The notes under the pieces: model-generated | What the model saw: the letters and a program-made list of their open reading frames with translations, nothing else | What the model was told of the DNA's origin: nothing | Databases searched by the model: none | Program-made: the position numbers and the translations under genes | Assembly: GCA_009827225.1 (NCBI GenBank) | Contig: WUAI01000014.1 | Coordinates: 1 to 64,000 of the forward strand | Reading direction: 5' to 3' | Origin: Flavobacteriaceae bacterium | GTDB taxonomy: Bacteria > Bacteroidota > Bacteroidia > Flavobacteriales > Flavobacteriaceae | Length of the DNA stretch: 64,000 nt | In this document: piece by piece, positions 15,738 to 25,651 of the stretch | How positions within the stretch are numbered: position 1 is the stretch's first letter | How the letters are laid out: each line of letters starts with the position of its first letter

Positions 15738-16604
15738 TCACGAAGCATAGGCTGCAGCAGTAGCCGCGGCCAAGCCGGCCTGAAGCGAGGCCAGTTTTAC
15801 CTGTGCTTTGTTCAATTGACCATTCGCCATATCCAGTTGTTGAGTAGTAATATTCTCAGCTGTTTGTGCCTCCTCAAAGTCGGTTTTTGCCTTTTCATAA
15901 GCCGTTTTGATCAAACCTTGCAAAGAATTTGCTTTTGGATCATCAACTGGCTTGGCTGGTTGCAGCTTATCCGGCACTAAATAGTCTCCTGTCATTACTG
16001 CATTCAACCTAACGGCTTCTTTGTACGCGAGAGAAGCAGTCGCTTCCGATTCTATACTCGAAGCATAACTCGTGAAGGAAGACTTCAAAGCCACTAAGCA
16101 TAAGGCTACCGCGTTATTGGCGTCTTTACCTGCTGTAGACATCGTTGTCATCAACTCGTCAGAAATCAAAGGATTCTGTTCCTTCTTCCTTAATAACATA
16201 TTGGAGAATTTATTGATAACCTCGGCACTGTAAATCAACTCCTTAATCAACTCTTCCATATGTTCCGCCACCGTTTTAGACTTGCTTTCAGCATCGCTCA
16301 TCTCATCCAAGGCTATATTGGTATTAGACTTCAGGTCTTCAGAGTCCTGAACAATTTCATCCATAAGCTCCTGATTGGCACGTGCTTGATCTCTTTTACT
16401 TTGTGCAATTGCGAGATTCGATTGAAACTCATTCGATTTTTCTGTCAAGGAAGCAACCATCGCTTGATATTGCTCCACTTCATGCTGGGCATCCAGCACC
16501 TGGTCCGTCAGAAAATCCAGTTCTGCCTTTTTGGCTTCGGTCACATCATACCTACGTTTAGGTACGGGTAATATTGCTGTTCTCTTTTTATCTTTAGTAT
16601 CCAT
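15738..16604 (-). CDS. Coiled-coil Ala-rich eCIS-operon protein (288 residues)
   Basis: A soluble, almost entirely alpha-helical protein. Residues about 25-115 are a long coiled coil (LTDQVLDAQHEVEQYQAMV, SKSKTVAEHMEELIKEL). An Ala/Ser-rich helical bundle follows (ANNAVALCLVALKSSFTSY, ESEATASLAYKEAVRLNAV), then a Pro-containing linker (about 212-226) and another coiled coil ending in an Ala-rich tail (LAAATAAAYAS). Its architecture resembles the N-terminal about 250 residues of the next gene upstream, so the two may be paralogous. A structural particle component or a fibre-like or plug protein is possible. No family can be named. Confidence 0.65.
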   Translation of the reverse strand: MDTKDKKRTAILPVPKRRYDVTEAKKAELDFLTDQVLDAQHEVEQYQAMVASLTEKSNEFQSNLAIAQSKRDQARANQELMDEIVQDSEDLKSNTNIALDEMSDAESKSKTVAEHMEELIKELIYSAEVINKFSNMLLRKKEQNPLISDELMTTMSTAGKDANNAVALCLVALKSSFTSYASSIESEATASLAYKEAVRLNAVMTGDYLVPDKLQPAKPVDDPKANSLQGLIKTAYEKAKTDFEEAQTAENITTQQLDMANGQLNKAQVKLASLQAGLAAATAAAYAS

Positions 16605-16617
16605 GATTTTATGAATT

Positions 16618-18840
16618 TTAAGTATTTGCTAAATCTTTTTGAAATACGAATGAGCTGGTCTTACTATAATCAGTAATCACATTCGTGTATTGGGCTAATA
16701 ATTCTTCGGGTTCGGTCGAAAATGTAAGGACTACAGGTACATACGAATTCCCTGGAATTAAAGGATTCCCATAGTTATCCGTTGTTTGAGGTCCTAAACT
16801 CGCCTGCCACTGTAACTTCCCGGCATTTGCAGGTTGCAACTTACTGCCGCCCTTACCTTTACCCTTACCACTGTCATCATCAGATTTGGCAGGAGTAAGA
16901 GGTTGCATTTTTGACAGTATCGCCTTGGTGTAATTTGCTGCTGAAACTTGCTCTGCAAGATCCACATTAAAAAATACACCCGGTTGGAAAATGTCCTGAG
17001 TAAGTAAATCTTTCATGGCCGCGTTTTTCTCACCCTCTAAAGTTTGAATGGTCGTTGGCAACGTTACAATAAGATTCAACTTTTTGGTGATATCCTGAAT
17101 CTGGTCCCAAAGTTTTTTCTGTTTGGACAAGAGTTTCTTGTCATTCGGATTGGACTTCAGATCACCAGATACTTCTTGATATTCTTTAGTTAGGAATTCC
17201 TGTTTGGTTTGAAATGCCTGCCGATCATCCCGAAGGGAAGCCAATTTAGTCTTCGCCTCAGCGATCTTCGGATCGAATTCTTCGGAAACTTTCTGAATAT
17301 TCTTTACTTCCTGTTCGATGGTTCTCAATCCATCTTCCGTTATCAATCCTTTGGTGATGTCGGTGTCACTTGGTAGGAACATACATCGATACTCCACATT
17401 GGTTTGTTCGTTTGCGTGTTCATCCAGCTCAAAGGTGAAAACCGTATCCACCTCCGGTATGTCTAACGTCTTTTTTTCTATCAAGGATCCCGCTACATCT
17501 TTGGTCGTTCCATCATGCTGAGTCTCCACAGTAGTTGGTTTTGTGATAGTCTCCGACTTTACAACCGTATCAACAACGTCAAACGACTTTGGATCAGGAC
17601 CTTCAAGCGTATACGTTAGGCTAAAGGTAGCCGATGGAGCTGAAAGGAAATCTTCATAGTTGTTCAGTGTTCTTTTATACTCTTCATAGTATACGGCCAT
17701 CACAAAGACTACGTATTCGTCACCGCGTTGGATGATATCTCCATCGGTATCCACAAGATCAAGAATTGTCACCGGTACGGTGATAGTACTGATCGTTTTG
17801 TTTTTACCTACCGGTTTAAGCGGTACTATATTGGGTGGTGTAGGAGCTCCCGCGGCCACTGGCTCTAAGTCTTCCGGCGGTGCAATTTTAATGTACTGCC
17901 GGTTATTGATGTCGCCCTGGATAATTCGTTCCGCAGAATTCACATTGAACACAGATTTGTTCCGGGATTTTACCAACATGATATAATATTCCTTGACCGG
18001 ATAATACGGAAGTGATTTATCAGTATCAAAAGGACTTTTAATCAGGTCGAAGTGAACACTATATCCATTGCTCTTCACACTGTCTGAAGGAACATACAAA
18101 TCGATGTTCAGACTCTCATTCAGTGAATCATAGGCTTCCTGACTCGCATAATAGTCTGCGTTCATATCCACAAGAATACCTGACGCTGCCTTTTCCTTGG
18201 TTTTAGCCGAAGCCAATGCCACGTTATCGGAATTTACGGCCGTGGAAATTGTATCAAATTCCGTGGAAATCACCTTGGTGATATTTTCAATATTCGCATG
18301 GGTGTTCTTGGCCTTAGCCTCTACCGCAACAGCCGATACCTGAGCAGTATCTGACGACGCTTCCATCGCTAACTGTGAGGTAACCTCAGCCCTAACTGCT
18401 GTTTTATTAATGAGATCATTCGCATGTTCAGCATGATCATAAATATCACCGCCAAAATCGGCCGCATTTACGATACTAAATACACTCGACATATCTGCCG
18501 CCAATTTTAAAATGGCATTTGAAGCTACCTGAACATTGGCAGCACTCACCGCCGCATTGGTTACAGACTGCTCTACATAGGTTTTCTCTTGTTCAGCTGC
18601 TGCCAGCAAATTCGTGGAGATATTACTGTTGTTCACTGCCTGGTCTTTCACCTTACCTTTCTGTGCGAGCTCATTATTGGCCAGTTCCAGCTTGTCGGCA
18701 GCTGTAATCCGGGCCCCTTGCGCATAATACAGACTAAACATAGCTGCATTTTGTTGCGACTTCTTCTTTTTAATATCCAATTCCTGTGCTTGCAAAGACG
18801 ACAACACATCGGAATGCAGATTTTCATTGTACGAATTCAT
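16618..18840 (-). CDS. Large coiled-coil/beta eCIS-operon protein (740 residues)
   Basis: Not recognised as a named family. Residues about 1-235 are Ala/Asn-rich helices (NNELAQKGKVKDQAVNNSN, VSAVAVEAKAKNTHANIENI). Residues about 245-480 look like two beta-sandwich or fibronectin-like modules (VHFDLIKSPFDTDKSLPYY, YEEYKRTLNNYEDF). About 515-640 is a coiled coil with charged heptads. A Gly/Lys-rich low-complexity linker (KSDDDSGKGKGKGGSK) precedes a short C-terminal beta region. It lies directly after the tape-measure gene, where Afp13-type fibres lie in other loci, so it is the best candidate for a surface or fibre component. The ATG at 18840 is preferred to one at 18876 because an AT-rich leader precedes it. 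Confidence 0.65.
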   Translation of the reverse strand: MNSYNENLHSDVLSSLQAQELDIKKKKSQQNAAMFSLYYAQGARITAADKLELANNELAQKGKVKDQAVNNSNISTNLLAAAEQEKTYVEQSVTNAAVSAANVQVASNAILKLAADMSSVFSIVNAADFGGDIYDHAEHANDLINKTAVRAEVTSQLAMEASSDTAQVSAVAVEAKAKNTHANIENITKVISTEFDTISTAVNSDNVALASAKTKEKAASGILVDMNADYYASQEAYDSLNESLNIDLYVPSDSVKSNGYSVHFDLIKSPFDTDKSLPYYPVKEYYIMLVKSRNKSVFNVNSAERIIQGDINNRQYIKIAPPEDLEPVAAGAPTPPNIVPLKPVGKNKTISTITVPVTILDLVDTDGDIIQRGDEYVVFVMAVYYEEYKRTLNNYEDFLSAPSATFSLTYTLEGPDPKSFDVVDTVVKSETITKPTTVETQHDGTTKDVAGSLIEKKTLDIPEVDTVFTFELDEHANEQTNVEYRCMFLPSDTDITKGLITEDGLRTIEQEVKNIQKVSEEFDPKIAEAKTKLASLRDDRQAFQTKQEFLTKEYQEVSGDLKSNPNDKKLLSKQKKLWDQIQDITKKLNLIVTLPTTIQTLEGEKNAAMKDLLTQDIFQPGVFFNVDLAEQVSAANYTKAILSKMQPLTPAKSDDDSGKGKGKGGSKLQPANAGKLQWQASLGPQTTDNYGNPLIPGNSYVPVVLTFSTEPEELLAQYTNVITDYSKTSSFVFQKDLANT

Positions 18841-18947
18841 AAATTGAGTTTTTAAATTATTGTATACATTAATCATCAGCTTGCTATTCCACGGCCTAGC
18901 TACTGTCTATTTCGATATTATATATGTTGAATCTCATTCTTAGTTTT

Positions 18948-21900
18948 TTAATATGGCCATGACACATGTATGGGCTTGTTCATCCAGGGGAACCTGATGA
19001 TCGAAAACGAATATGGTGATTGATTGATCAACAAATCGTAGGCTTTCTTTTCTACCTGTAGTTGCCAACGATCTTCTTCTTCAGTGAGCAATCCATCCCG
19101 AACGATCCAGTTTCCTCTAAATCCATCCACGGAACTATTCCCAATGGCTGGCCAATGACTTATAGCAGCCTCCAATAATCCCGTGATAAGTGTTTTATTC
19201 TCTTCTGAAATCTCAATCCCTTGTGGTACCGGGGTCTCGATACTTAAACCACACAATAACTTGTTGAGCGGCAAGTAAACCTCTTCGGTGTGAGTCAATC
19301 CAGTACCCAGATATTGCAGGTAATGAACGGCATCCAGGGAAGCTTGCTCATTTACAAATTCGCCTTCTTTAACTATACCCAATCGCTCGAACAACAATGG
19401 GACATAAGTACTTAACAACACAAGGCCTGCATTGCGAACGGATATGGATTCTTTTTCGTCATTCATAGTTTTTAGTTTCGGTATTTCGTTTATTTCGTGT
19501 TCTGGTTCGTCGAATTCTTGTTTAACTGAAACAGGTCTCCTTTCCCGAGTGAGTGCATCCAACACTGGTACAAATCTTTCTGGAAGTAATTCTCTCAATT
19601 CAAACAGTCCGTCAAGAGTCTCATCGGATGCTATGCCGTGTTCCCTGTTTACTTTCCAAAGAATTTCAGGAAGAAATTTAGAAGGCATTAGCATATCCCA
19701 AACATCATCGATCCAAATGTCCAAAACGGTACTATAAATACTATCAGCTAGCATATTATTTAATACAGCATTAGATTCCGAAGAAACAATTACCTCATAC
19801 AACTGAGAAACTCCCCGTAACGATGTCCGCTTCGAAATGTTCAGTTCAATCATCGCGTGGATGACGGTTTGCATTGGCACGCTGGAAATGATCTGTCTTC
19901 TTTGCTTCCTAGTCTTGAATCTAAAGGCTATCGCTCGGTATAAAACAGCAGGATGCGCCTTTGTTATGGAGTGTATCATACTTTCTGAGCTCGTTTCAAA
20001 GAATCCGGGTATCCAGGCATTTGTTTCGTTGGGTGAAAGCCTATCCATCAACATGATCTCTAACATTTGTTTGTTCCTGGCTGTTTCCCAGACCGGATCC
20101 TGAACTTTTTGGTTTGTCCTATTCACTCCATCAGTCCATTGAGGATTTACTTTCAGAATAAGCATTTCGAGAAATCGGGGAATTGTCATGTTCCCGGAAG
20201 TTAGGATGGAGCGAAAAGACGCTTCATCCTCATATCTTTCATTGGGTAACTTGGTAACCATTTCTTGCATCACTTCTATCAGGACGGGTGTAGGACTCTG
20301 TTCAGGTGTCAACACTTGCCAGAATGCCTCCCATAATTTTGTCCGAAGTTGGGTGACAATCTCCGGTTGAGTTATTTCATTAACTCCCAGGTACAAACTC
20401 CGTATGGTAATTATTTGCTCATAGCTTTCCGAGTCTAGAGCACTTGTTATATACATGCACAAAGAGTCCAGATCAAAGGCCGATTGCAGTTCAGATTTGA
20501 TTTCATCGGAAATGTTCGAATTAGCAAATTGTGCTACAAAACCATAAGGATCGGAAACGGGATCTTTAAAAATCTCTTTATCCTCTAATGTTTTGTCAAG
20601 CATCCAGCCACTCCAGTTCAAAATCGATGGATTCAAATTGGAATCAGATTCTGAAAGTAACCATCCGGATTTGTTAAGGTTGTTTTGCAATTCATTTTTC
20701 GGTCTATTCAGTGCTACGATCTCACTCAACATCCTCCAGAATTCCGATAATTTTATATCAAATTTCGATCGCCCATCGACAGCGCTTATCAAGTGTGGAT
20801 TCAGGCTGCCATTCTCATAATACGCAAGCCAGAGCTCATATGAACCTGGTAAAAGGTATTCAAAGAGAATCTTACGTTCCTTCGTTTCCAGCTGTGATAT
20901 TATATCCAATTGAAGACCTAGATCAAGTTTCCGAAGATAGAAGAGGATAACTCTTGGGGCGTAATTCTTCTCATCTAGTGAGCGACGTAACCAGTCGGCC
21001 GTAGGTGTATCCAACACTTCGGACGCATTGAACTTTTCCAGTAACCTTTTAGATAATGGATGATCGAATGAGGCTTCGATTAAAAAATATACGATTTCCG
21101 GATTTGAAACATACACCTCCATTCCGGTTAACCAGTCTTCAGTCAATACGGCCAATTCTGCATCCTCTTTTTCAATCACTACCCGAGCAGCTTGGAACGA
21201 AGCCCATTCATTCAAGGTGTACCATTCTTCTGGCATAGTTCCACCAGGACAACCATTTGCCAAGAGTTGAGAGAAGCTATGAATGATTTTATGGAATGCT
21301 GTTGAACCTGCCTTCGTAAGTTTATCAAATGTGCTTCGATCCAAAATACTTTGGAGCAACGACATCAACAGCGTATGATCGGAAAACCTTCGCAGTATTG
21401 CCAGAGTGGCCTCAGGAAACATTTGAATCGCTCTGGGAAATCTTGATTCCAGTGCAGAACGCTCCATCGATATTTCAGGATTTATATAACTCTCCAAAAG
21501 AGCGTTCAATAATTCTGTGAATTGTGAACCAAATTGGTGTGTTGTGGTCTCACTCATTTCCCGAATCAGGAGGTCCTTCATAGTATTGTATTCCGCAGTA
21601 AAAACATAGGAATAGGTAACATGTTCAATTTCCTCCATCAGGTAGTTCAGCAATTCCGCTTTGGTATGTGAAGTGCTGCGATATAAACTTTCCAAGACAT
21701 ATTCTATGAACATGCTAAGGTTTTTCTCTGAGGATTGGTGGGTCAGGAGATATTTTATAATGATTAGATCTATCGTTTGTTCCGAAACCTCATTCAAACG
21801 ATTTTTTGCAGAAAGCAACATACCTCTCCATTGAGAAATCAATTGACCCTGAGTGCCTGAATAGGCAGAAGCAATTTGGTCCAGGGTTGTTTTACGGATA

Positions 21901-22988
21901 TTTTTTGAAAACGCCACCCATGTAGCCTTGTCCCAACGTAATTGTACTATTACTTGCTGAAGTCTGGCCTTGTCTTCCCCTACAAGTTGATAGATCAATT
22001 CGTTCAGTCGAAGTTGTTCGTTCCGCTTATTCCAAAGTTGGCGTGCGAGTATGGTTTGCAATTCTTTCCAATGCTTACTTTGTCCTTTACCGGGCAATGC
22101 TTTTTTCCCGGATCGATCTGAAATCATTCGGACCGCCTTGATAAGATCCAGTTCTATCTTTGAATGTTGCGACGAATTGAAGGCGGCTCTTTCAAATAAT
22201 GTAAAGATCTGATCGAATGACATATTATAACGGGCTGCCATTTTTTGAAGGGTGCTTTCAATGAATGCTGCCTTGTTAAAAATGGTTCCACGTTCCACTA
22301 ATAAGTGCGTAAGTACCCAATACCAGGTTTCCTTTTTAAACTGACTCGGAGGTGCTTCAATAGAAGCTTCGCTTTTTCTAACGGTCTCCAGTTCTATCGT
22401 AAAGTCAATCACAAATTCTCCATAATTTGGTTCTAAGCCGTGTATGAGTTCTATGATTGTTTTTTCCTCAATCTGCCATGCAATTCGTCGACGGACCTCC
22501 TCTTTAACTCCCAGTCGACGGATAAGCTGAATCGTCTGAGAAAGACTGGAACGCAGTAGTTCCTGAAATACCTTTCCAATAGAGGAATCATCTTTTAGTC
22601 CTTCGAAGGATACGCAGCCTTTCAATAAGAACCTCTCCAATAGCTGAAGCCTGGTTTTTTTGAGATCGGTGATTTCGATTTTAGATTCACTATTCGCGCT
22701 ATAGAGCAATAATTTCCTCAGTTCTTCTTTCAAGGCTTTCATTACCCTTTTGTTCAAATCGCTCGTGAGGGTACCGTAGGAAGTCTGGCCCAGATTCAGT
22801 TCTATTGAATCGATCTTCCAATTTTGATCCTCAGGACACATATTACTATAAACATGATCCAGGGTTCCCGGCAATTTGTGGGATGTCCAGCTACTTAGTT
22901 TAGCCAGCAAATTAGGCGCCAATAGCTTATCATCGAAGGTAGTTTGCCATCGAATTTTGGAGGATATATGTTTTTGTACCAAACTCAT
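18948..22988 (-). CDS. Contractile injection system tape-measure protein (CIS_TMP, Afp14-like)
   Basis: A 1346-residue protein. The N-terminus has the CIS_TMP pattern: LVQKHISSKIRWQTTFDDK, then WKIDSIELNLGQTSYGTL and KRVMKALKEELRKLL at about 55-95. The rest is a long chain of helical repeats with motifs such as PRFLEMLILKVNPQW, FRFKTRKQRRQIISSV and LLSTYVPLLFERLGI; the last is the typical C-terminal family segment, followed by VHYLQYLGTGL and LTGLLEAAISHWP. Tape-measure proteins set tube length during assembly, and at 1346 residues this one would imply a particle longer than a short tailocin. It follows the Afp12-like gene by 2 nt. Confidence 0.88.
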   Translation of the reverse strand: MSLVQKHISSKIRWQTTFDDKLLAPNLLAKLSSWTSHKLPGTLDHVYSNMCPEDQNWKIDSIELNLGQTSYGTLTSDLNKRVMKALKEELRKLLLYSANSESKIEITDLKKTRLQLLERFLLKGCVSFEGLKDDSSIGKVFQELLRSSLSQTIQLIRRLGVKEEVRRRIAWQIEEKTIIELIHGLEPNYGEFVIDFTIELETVRKSEASIEAPPSQFKKETWYWVLTHLLVERGTIFNKAAFIESTLQKMAARYNMSFDQIFTLFERAAFNSSQHSKIELDLIKAVRMISDRSGKKALPGKGQSKHWKELQTILARQLWNKRNEQLRLNELIYQLVGEDKARLQQVIVQLRWDKATWVAFSKNIRKTTLDQIASAYSGTQGQLISQWRGMLLSAKNRLNEVSEQTIDLIIIKYLLTHQSSEKNLSMFIEYVLESLYRSTSHTKAELLNYLMEEIEHVTYSYVFTAEYNTMKDLLIREMSETTTHQFGSQFTELLNALLESYINPEISMERSALESRFPRAIQMFPEATLAILRRFSDHTLLMSLLQSILDRSTFDKLTKAGSTAFHKIIHSFSQLLANGCPGGTMPEEWYTLNEWASFQAARVVIEKEDAELAVLTEDWLTGMEVYVSNPEIVYFLIEASFDHPLSKRLLEKFNASEVLDTPTADWLRRSLDEKNYAPRVILFYLRKLDLGLQLDIISQLETKERKILFEYLLPGSYELWLAYYENGSLNPHLISAVDGRSKFDIKLSEFWRMLSEIVALNRPKNELQNNLNKSGWLLSESDSNLNPSILNWSGWMLDKTLEDKEIFKDPVSDPYGFVAQFANSNISDEIKSELQSAFDLDSLCMYITSALDSESYEQIITIRSLYLGVNEITQPEIVTQLRTKLWEAFWQVLTPEQSPTPVLIEVMQEMVTKLPNERYEDEASFRSILTSGNMTIPRFLEMLILKVNPQWTDGVNRTNQKVQDPVWETARNKQMLEIMLMDRLSPNETNAWIPGFFETSSESMIHSITKAHPAVLYRAIAFRFKTRKQRRQIISSVPMQTVIHAMIELNISKRTSLRGVSQLYEVIVSSESNAVLNNMLADSIYSTVLDIWIDDVWDMLMPSKFLPEILWKVNREHGIASDETLDGLFELRELLPERFVPVLDALTRERRPVSVKQEFDEPEHEINEIPKLKTMNDEKESISVRNAGLVLLSTYVPLLFERLGIVKEGEFVNEQASLDAVHYLQYLGTGLTHTEEVYLPLNKLLCGLSIETPVPQGIEISEENKTLITGLLEAAISHWPAIGNSSVDGFRGNWIVRDGLLTEEEDRWQLQVEKKAYDLLINQSPYSFSIIRFPWMNKPIHVSWPY

Positions 22989-22990
22989 CG

Positions 22991-25651
22991 CTATGCGTCT
23001 TTTAATTCTATCAGTTGAGAAACAAAATCCCGGGTTATTTCTTTGACCGATTCTAAGCTCAATGGTGTGGCTTGATATTTTTTAGCGTTATGCCATTCAG
23101 CGAAGCACTTTACCACCGTGTTTAACCTGGTGGCTTTCACTCGGTGAATCGTATAATCAATACCCACCGGCAAAGTGGAACCCAAAAACAGATCCAAACG
23201 ATCTTTGAACAATGGTTCCATAAATGCGGGAATAAACTCCGGCAGAATAATGTGTAAACTCTTTGAAAATATGGGAGATGTTAGCGGAAATGCTTCAATA
23301 TTTCCCCAAGTGGCTTTTACTGCGAGCGTGCCGTTGGTGCCCACTTTTTGAAATTCCTCTGAACCGGTCGTGAAATTATCCACTTTTTCGAAGGTATAAA
23401 CACCATCACTGATCTCTTTCTTAACGGATCCACTTAGTCCGTGCAACGGTGATATTTCCGTAGAAAACCAAGAATATAAAACGGCAATATCCTTCATCTT
23501 GTATGCTCCTGCGGTTTGCCAGCAAGCACCCGGATCCGTATGGCTTTTAAAATATAACTGGTATGTGGCATCGGCGAGCAGTAATTTAGACTCCACAAGT
23601 ATGCATCCTTTTCTTTCCGTTCGCATCCATTGGGCAAGTCCGATTTGATGCATGTTTCTTTGATCACTATAATAATTGGATACGATAAACCGACGATAAT
23701 AAAAATCAAGGCCTAGCAGGAGATTGAGCTTATTTTCCAAACCGGAATAATTCACAAAATCCTGTTCGTGTAGTGCATATTCTTCATCCAGATCTTTGGA
23801 GGCAACCACAAAGTCCTTTTTAAAGAAATTATTGATCGCGATCACATCATCTTCACTCAATTCAGGTATGACCGGGTTCACCTGTTCCGCTTGAAGGTAA
23901 TTGTAACCTTTGTAACGATTATAAGAAAGATGTTTAAGATTCTGCAGGTACAAACTCTTAAAAATTATTCTGTCTTTCTTTATTTCTTTGGTAAGGACCG
24001 AGTCCCTAATCAATTGATTTAATAAATAGGGAGACTCCCCATGACGTGCCAGTAAATGATCGAGAATATCATTTCTTCGGTCCAAAGCCATCTCTTCCTC
24101 TTCAATGTATTTCATTAAACCTGCGACATAGTTGTTATAAGGGTCCTTCTTAAATTCTTTCCAGCTCTGGTTTTCTAGTTCTTTATCACTCAACAATTCA
24201 TTACTGAATCGAAACGCGTTATTGTCCTTCAGCAATGGACGAATATTGGGCACATCGTACAGTGTATTAAAGAAATATGTCGGCGAAAAGCTGATGAACG
24301 GAATGGGATATGGAGGATAATCCTTCTCGAATTGCGTTCGGTGATCTTTATAACTCTTTAATTCCGACGGACTGGCAGTGGACGAATTTTTAAACGATAA
24401 TAGTCGGTCCAAAGCGGCCAACTGTGCAAACTGGTTGGAGAGCGTTTGGTCGATTAAAGTAAGATATCCCTTAAGCTGCCTGGTTTGAGCAATGGTCAAC
24501 GAAGAATCATTGGAATTTATGGCATTCTCCCCGACCGCAAAAATCTCCGGAAAGGTATTCTGAATGGAATAATATTCTGAAATGTTTCTGTACTCGCCTT
24601 TTGGTATTTTTGGCTTTACCACTATGGTATTTACCTTCCGAACTTCCTGCATAGTATCCCCAATGGTTTCAATTGCAGAAATATCTACAAGTTCTGAAAT
24701 CGAAGCATCTCCCAAACTTTTAGGTTGGGTTTCACCTCGCTTTATATATGAAAGATCTAAGTGTATACTCAATAACTCACGATCACTTGAAGTAATTGTA
24801 AATTCAGGATCGCTGAGGGACTCAAACGCCAGGTTCGGAACCGACAGTACCCCTGAAACCTCATGCAGTACTTGAATTAATTCCTGAATTTTCAGGGTAT
24901 TGCGTTTTTCTACATCAAACCCGGACACAATCCAGCCGTTTTTTAGTTTAGGGCCGTTAAAGATGGTGTTTGTTTCAATTCCCTGTTTCACTAGCTCGTC
25001 ATAACCGGTCTCTTCAATAATCGGATATATATATTGATCGATCGCATCCTGAATTTGTTCGTTTACAACCTTTTCATTGGCCTGTGCTTCAATTTCCACA
25101 CTGCCAAGCAACGACACGGTAAGCAATTCAAATGGTTTGGGTAAACTGAATACAGATCCCAGGTTGCGGGCACGATTCAACATAAAGTAGGCCTCGTTAC
25201 AAATACCTGGAATTTGGATACTGCTATATGTAGAACGATCTATTTTCAGATACACAGCTCCAATGCTTACATTGGGCAAAGGAACAGGGTCATAGCGCAA
25301 TTCAGCATTCTGAATCGCAATCATTTTTCCGCATAGATATTTAATATAATCGTAGGCAGAAACAGGCGAAGTGGTGAGAATATCATCGGTTTCATAAAAC
25401 TGATGTTTTATCTTGATTTCACCGTCCTTGTGAGTGAGTACATCTTTGATAGAAAAATTAGTGCAGTAGCCAATTTCGGTAAGAGCAAATATCAACTGAT
25501 CCAGAATAGTAACACCCGGGTCGCTAGGATTCAAATTGGTCCATTGTACCCCATCAAAATCCTGGATATAAGCGAGACCTTCATCTTTCAGTTTCTTGAA
25601 ATTTAAACTGATAGGAAGCTCTTTTCCTACTATGTGATACGATTCTGTCAT
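22991..25651 (-). CDS. eCIS baseplate protein (Afp12-like)
   Basis: An 886-residue baseplate wedge protein. The N-terminus holds the hallmark seen in Bacteroidota Afp12 and gp6-like proteins: VQWTNLNPSDPGVTILDQLIFALTEIGY at about 35-62. A conserved middle segment contains LKGYLTLIDQTLSNQFAQLAALDRLLSF, and an FRRDI-like repeat region contains RRNDILDHLLARHGE. The C-terminus (GIDYTIHRVKATRLNTVVKCFAEWHNAK) is typical of the family end. It forms the baseplate around the spike together with the neighbouring Afp11-like protein. The two genes overlap by 4 bp (ATGA), indicating coupled translation and a fixed ratio. Confidence 0.88.
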   Translation of the reverse strand: MTESYHIVGKELPISLNFKKLKDEGLAYIQDFDGVQWTNLNPSDPGVTILDQLIFALTEIGYCTNFSIKDVLTHKDGEIKIKHQFYETDDILTTSPVSAYDYIKYLCGKMIAIQNAELRYDPVPLPNVSIGAVYLKIDRSTYSSIQIPGICNEAYFMLNRARNLGSVFSLPKPFELLTVSLLGSVEIEAQANEKVVNEQIQDAIDQYIYPIIEETGYDELVKQGIETNTIFNGPKLKNGWIVSGFDVEKRNTLKIQELIQVLHEVSGVLSVPNLAFESLSDPEFTITSSDRELLSIHLDLSYIKRGETQPKSLGDASISELVDISAIETIGDTMQEVRKVNTIVVKPKIPKGEYRNISEYYSIQNTFPEIFAVGENAINSNDSSLTIAQTRQLKGYLTLIDQTLSNQFAQLAALDRLLSFKNSSTASPSELKSYKDHRTQFEKDYPPYPIPFISFSPTYFFNTLYDVPNIRPLLKDNNAFRFSNELLSDKELENQSWKEFKKDPYNNYVAGLMKYIEEEEMALDRRNDILDHLLARHGESPYLLNQLIRDSVLTKEIKKDRIIFKSLYLQNLKHLSYNRYKGYNYLQAEQVNPVIPELSEDDVIAINNFFKKDFVVASKDLDEEYALHEQDFVNYSGLENKLNLLLGLDFYYRRFIVSNYYSDQRNMHQIGLAQWMRTERKGCILVESKLLLADATYQLYFKSHTDPGACWQTAGAYKMKDIAVLYSWFSTEISPLHGLSGSVKKEISDGVYTFEKVDNFTTGSEEFQKVGTNGTLAVKATWGNIEAFPLTSPIFSKSLHIILPEFIPAFMEPLFKDRLDLFLGSTLPVGIDYTIHRVKATRLNTVVKCFAEWHNAKKYQATPLSLESVKEITRDFVSQLIELKDA

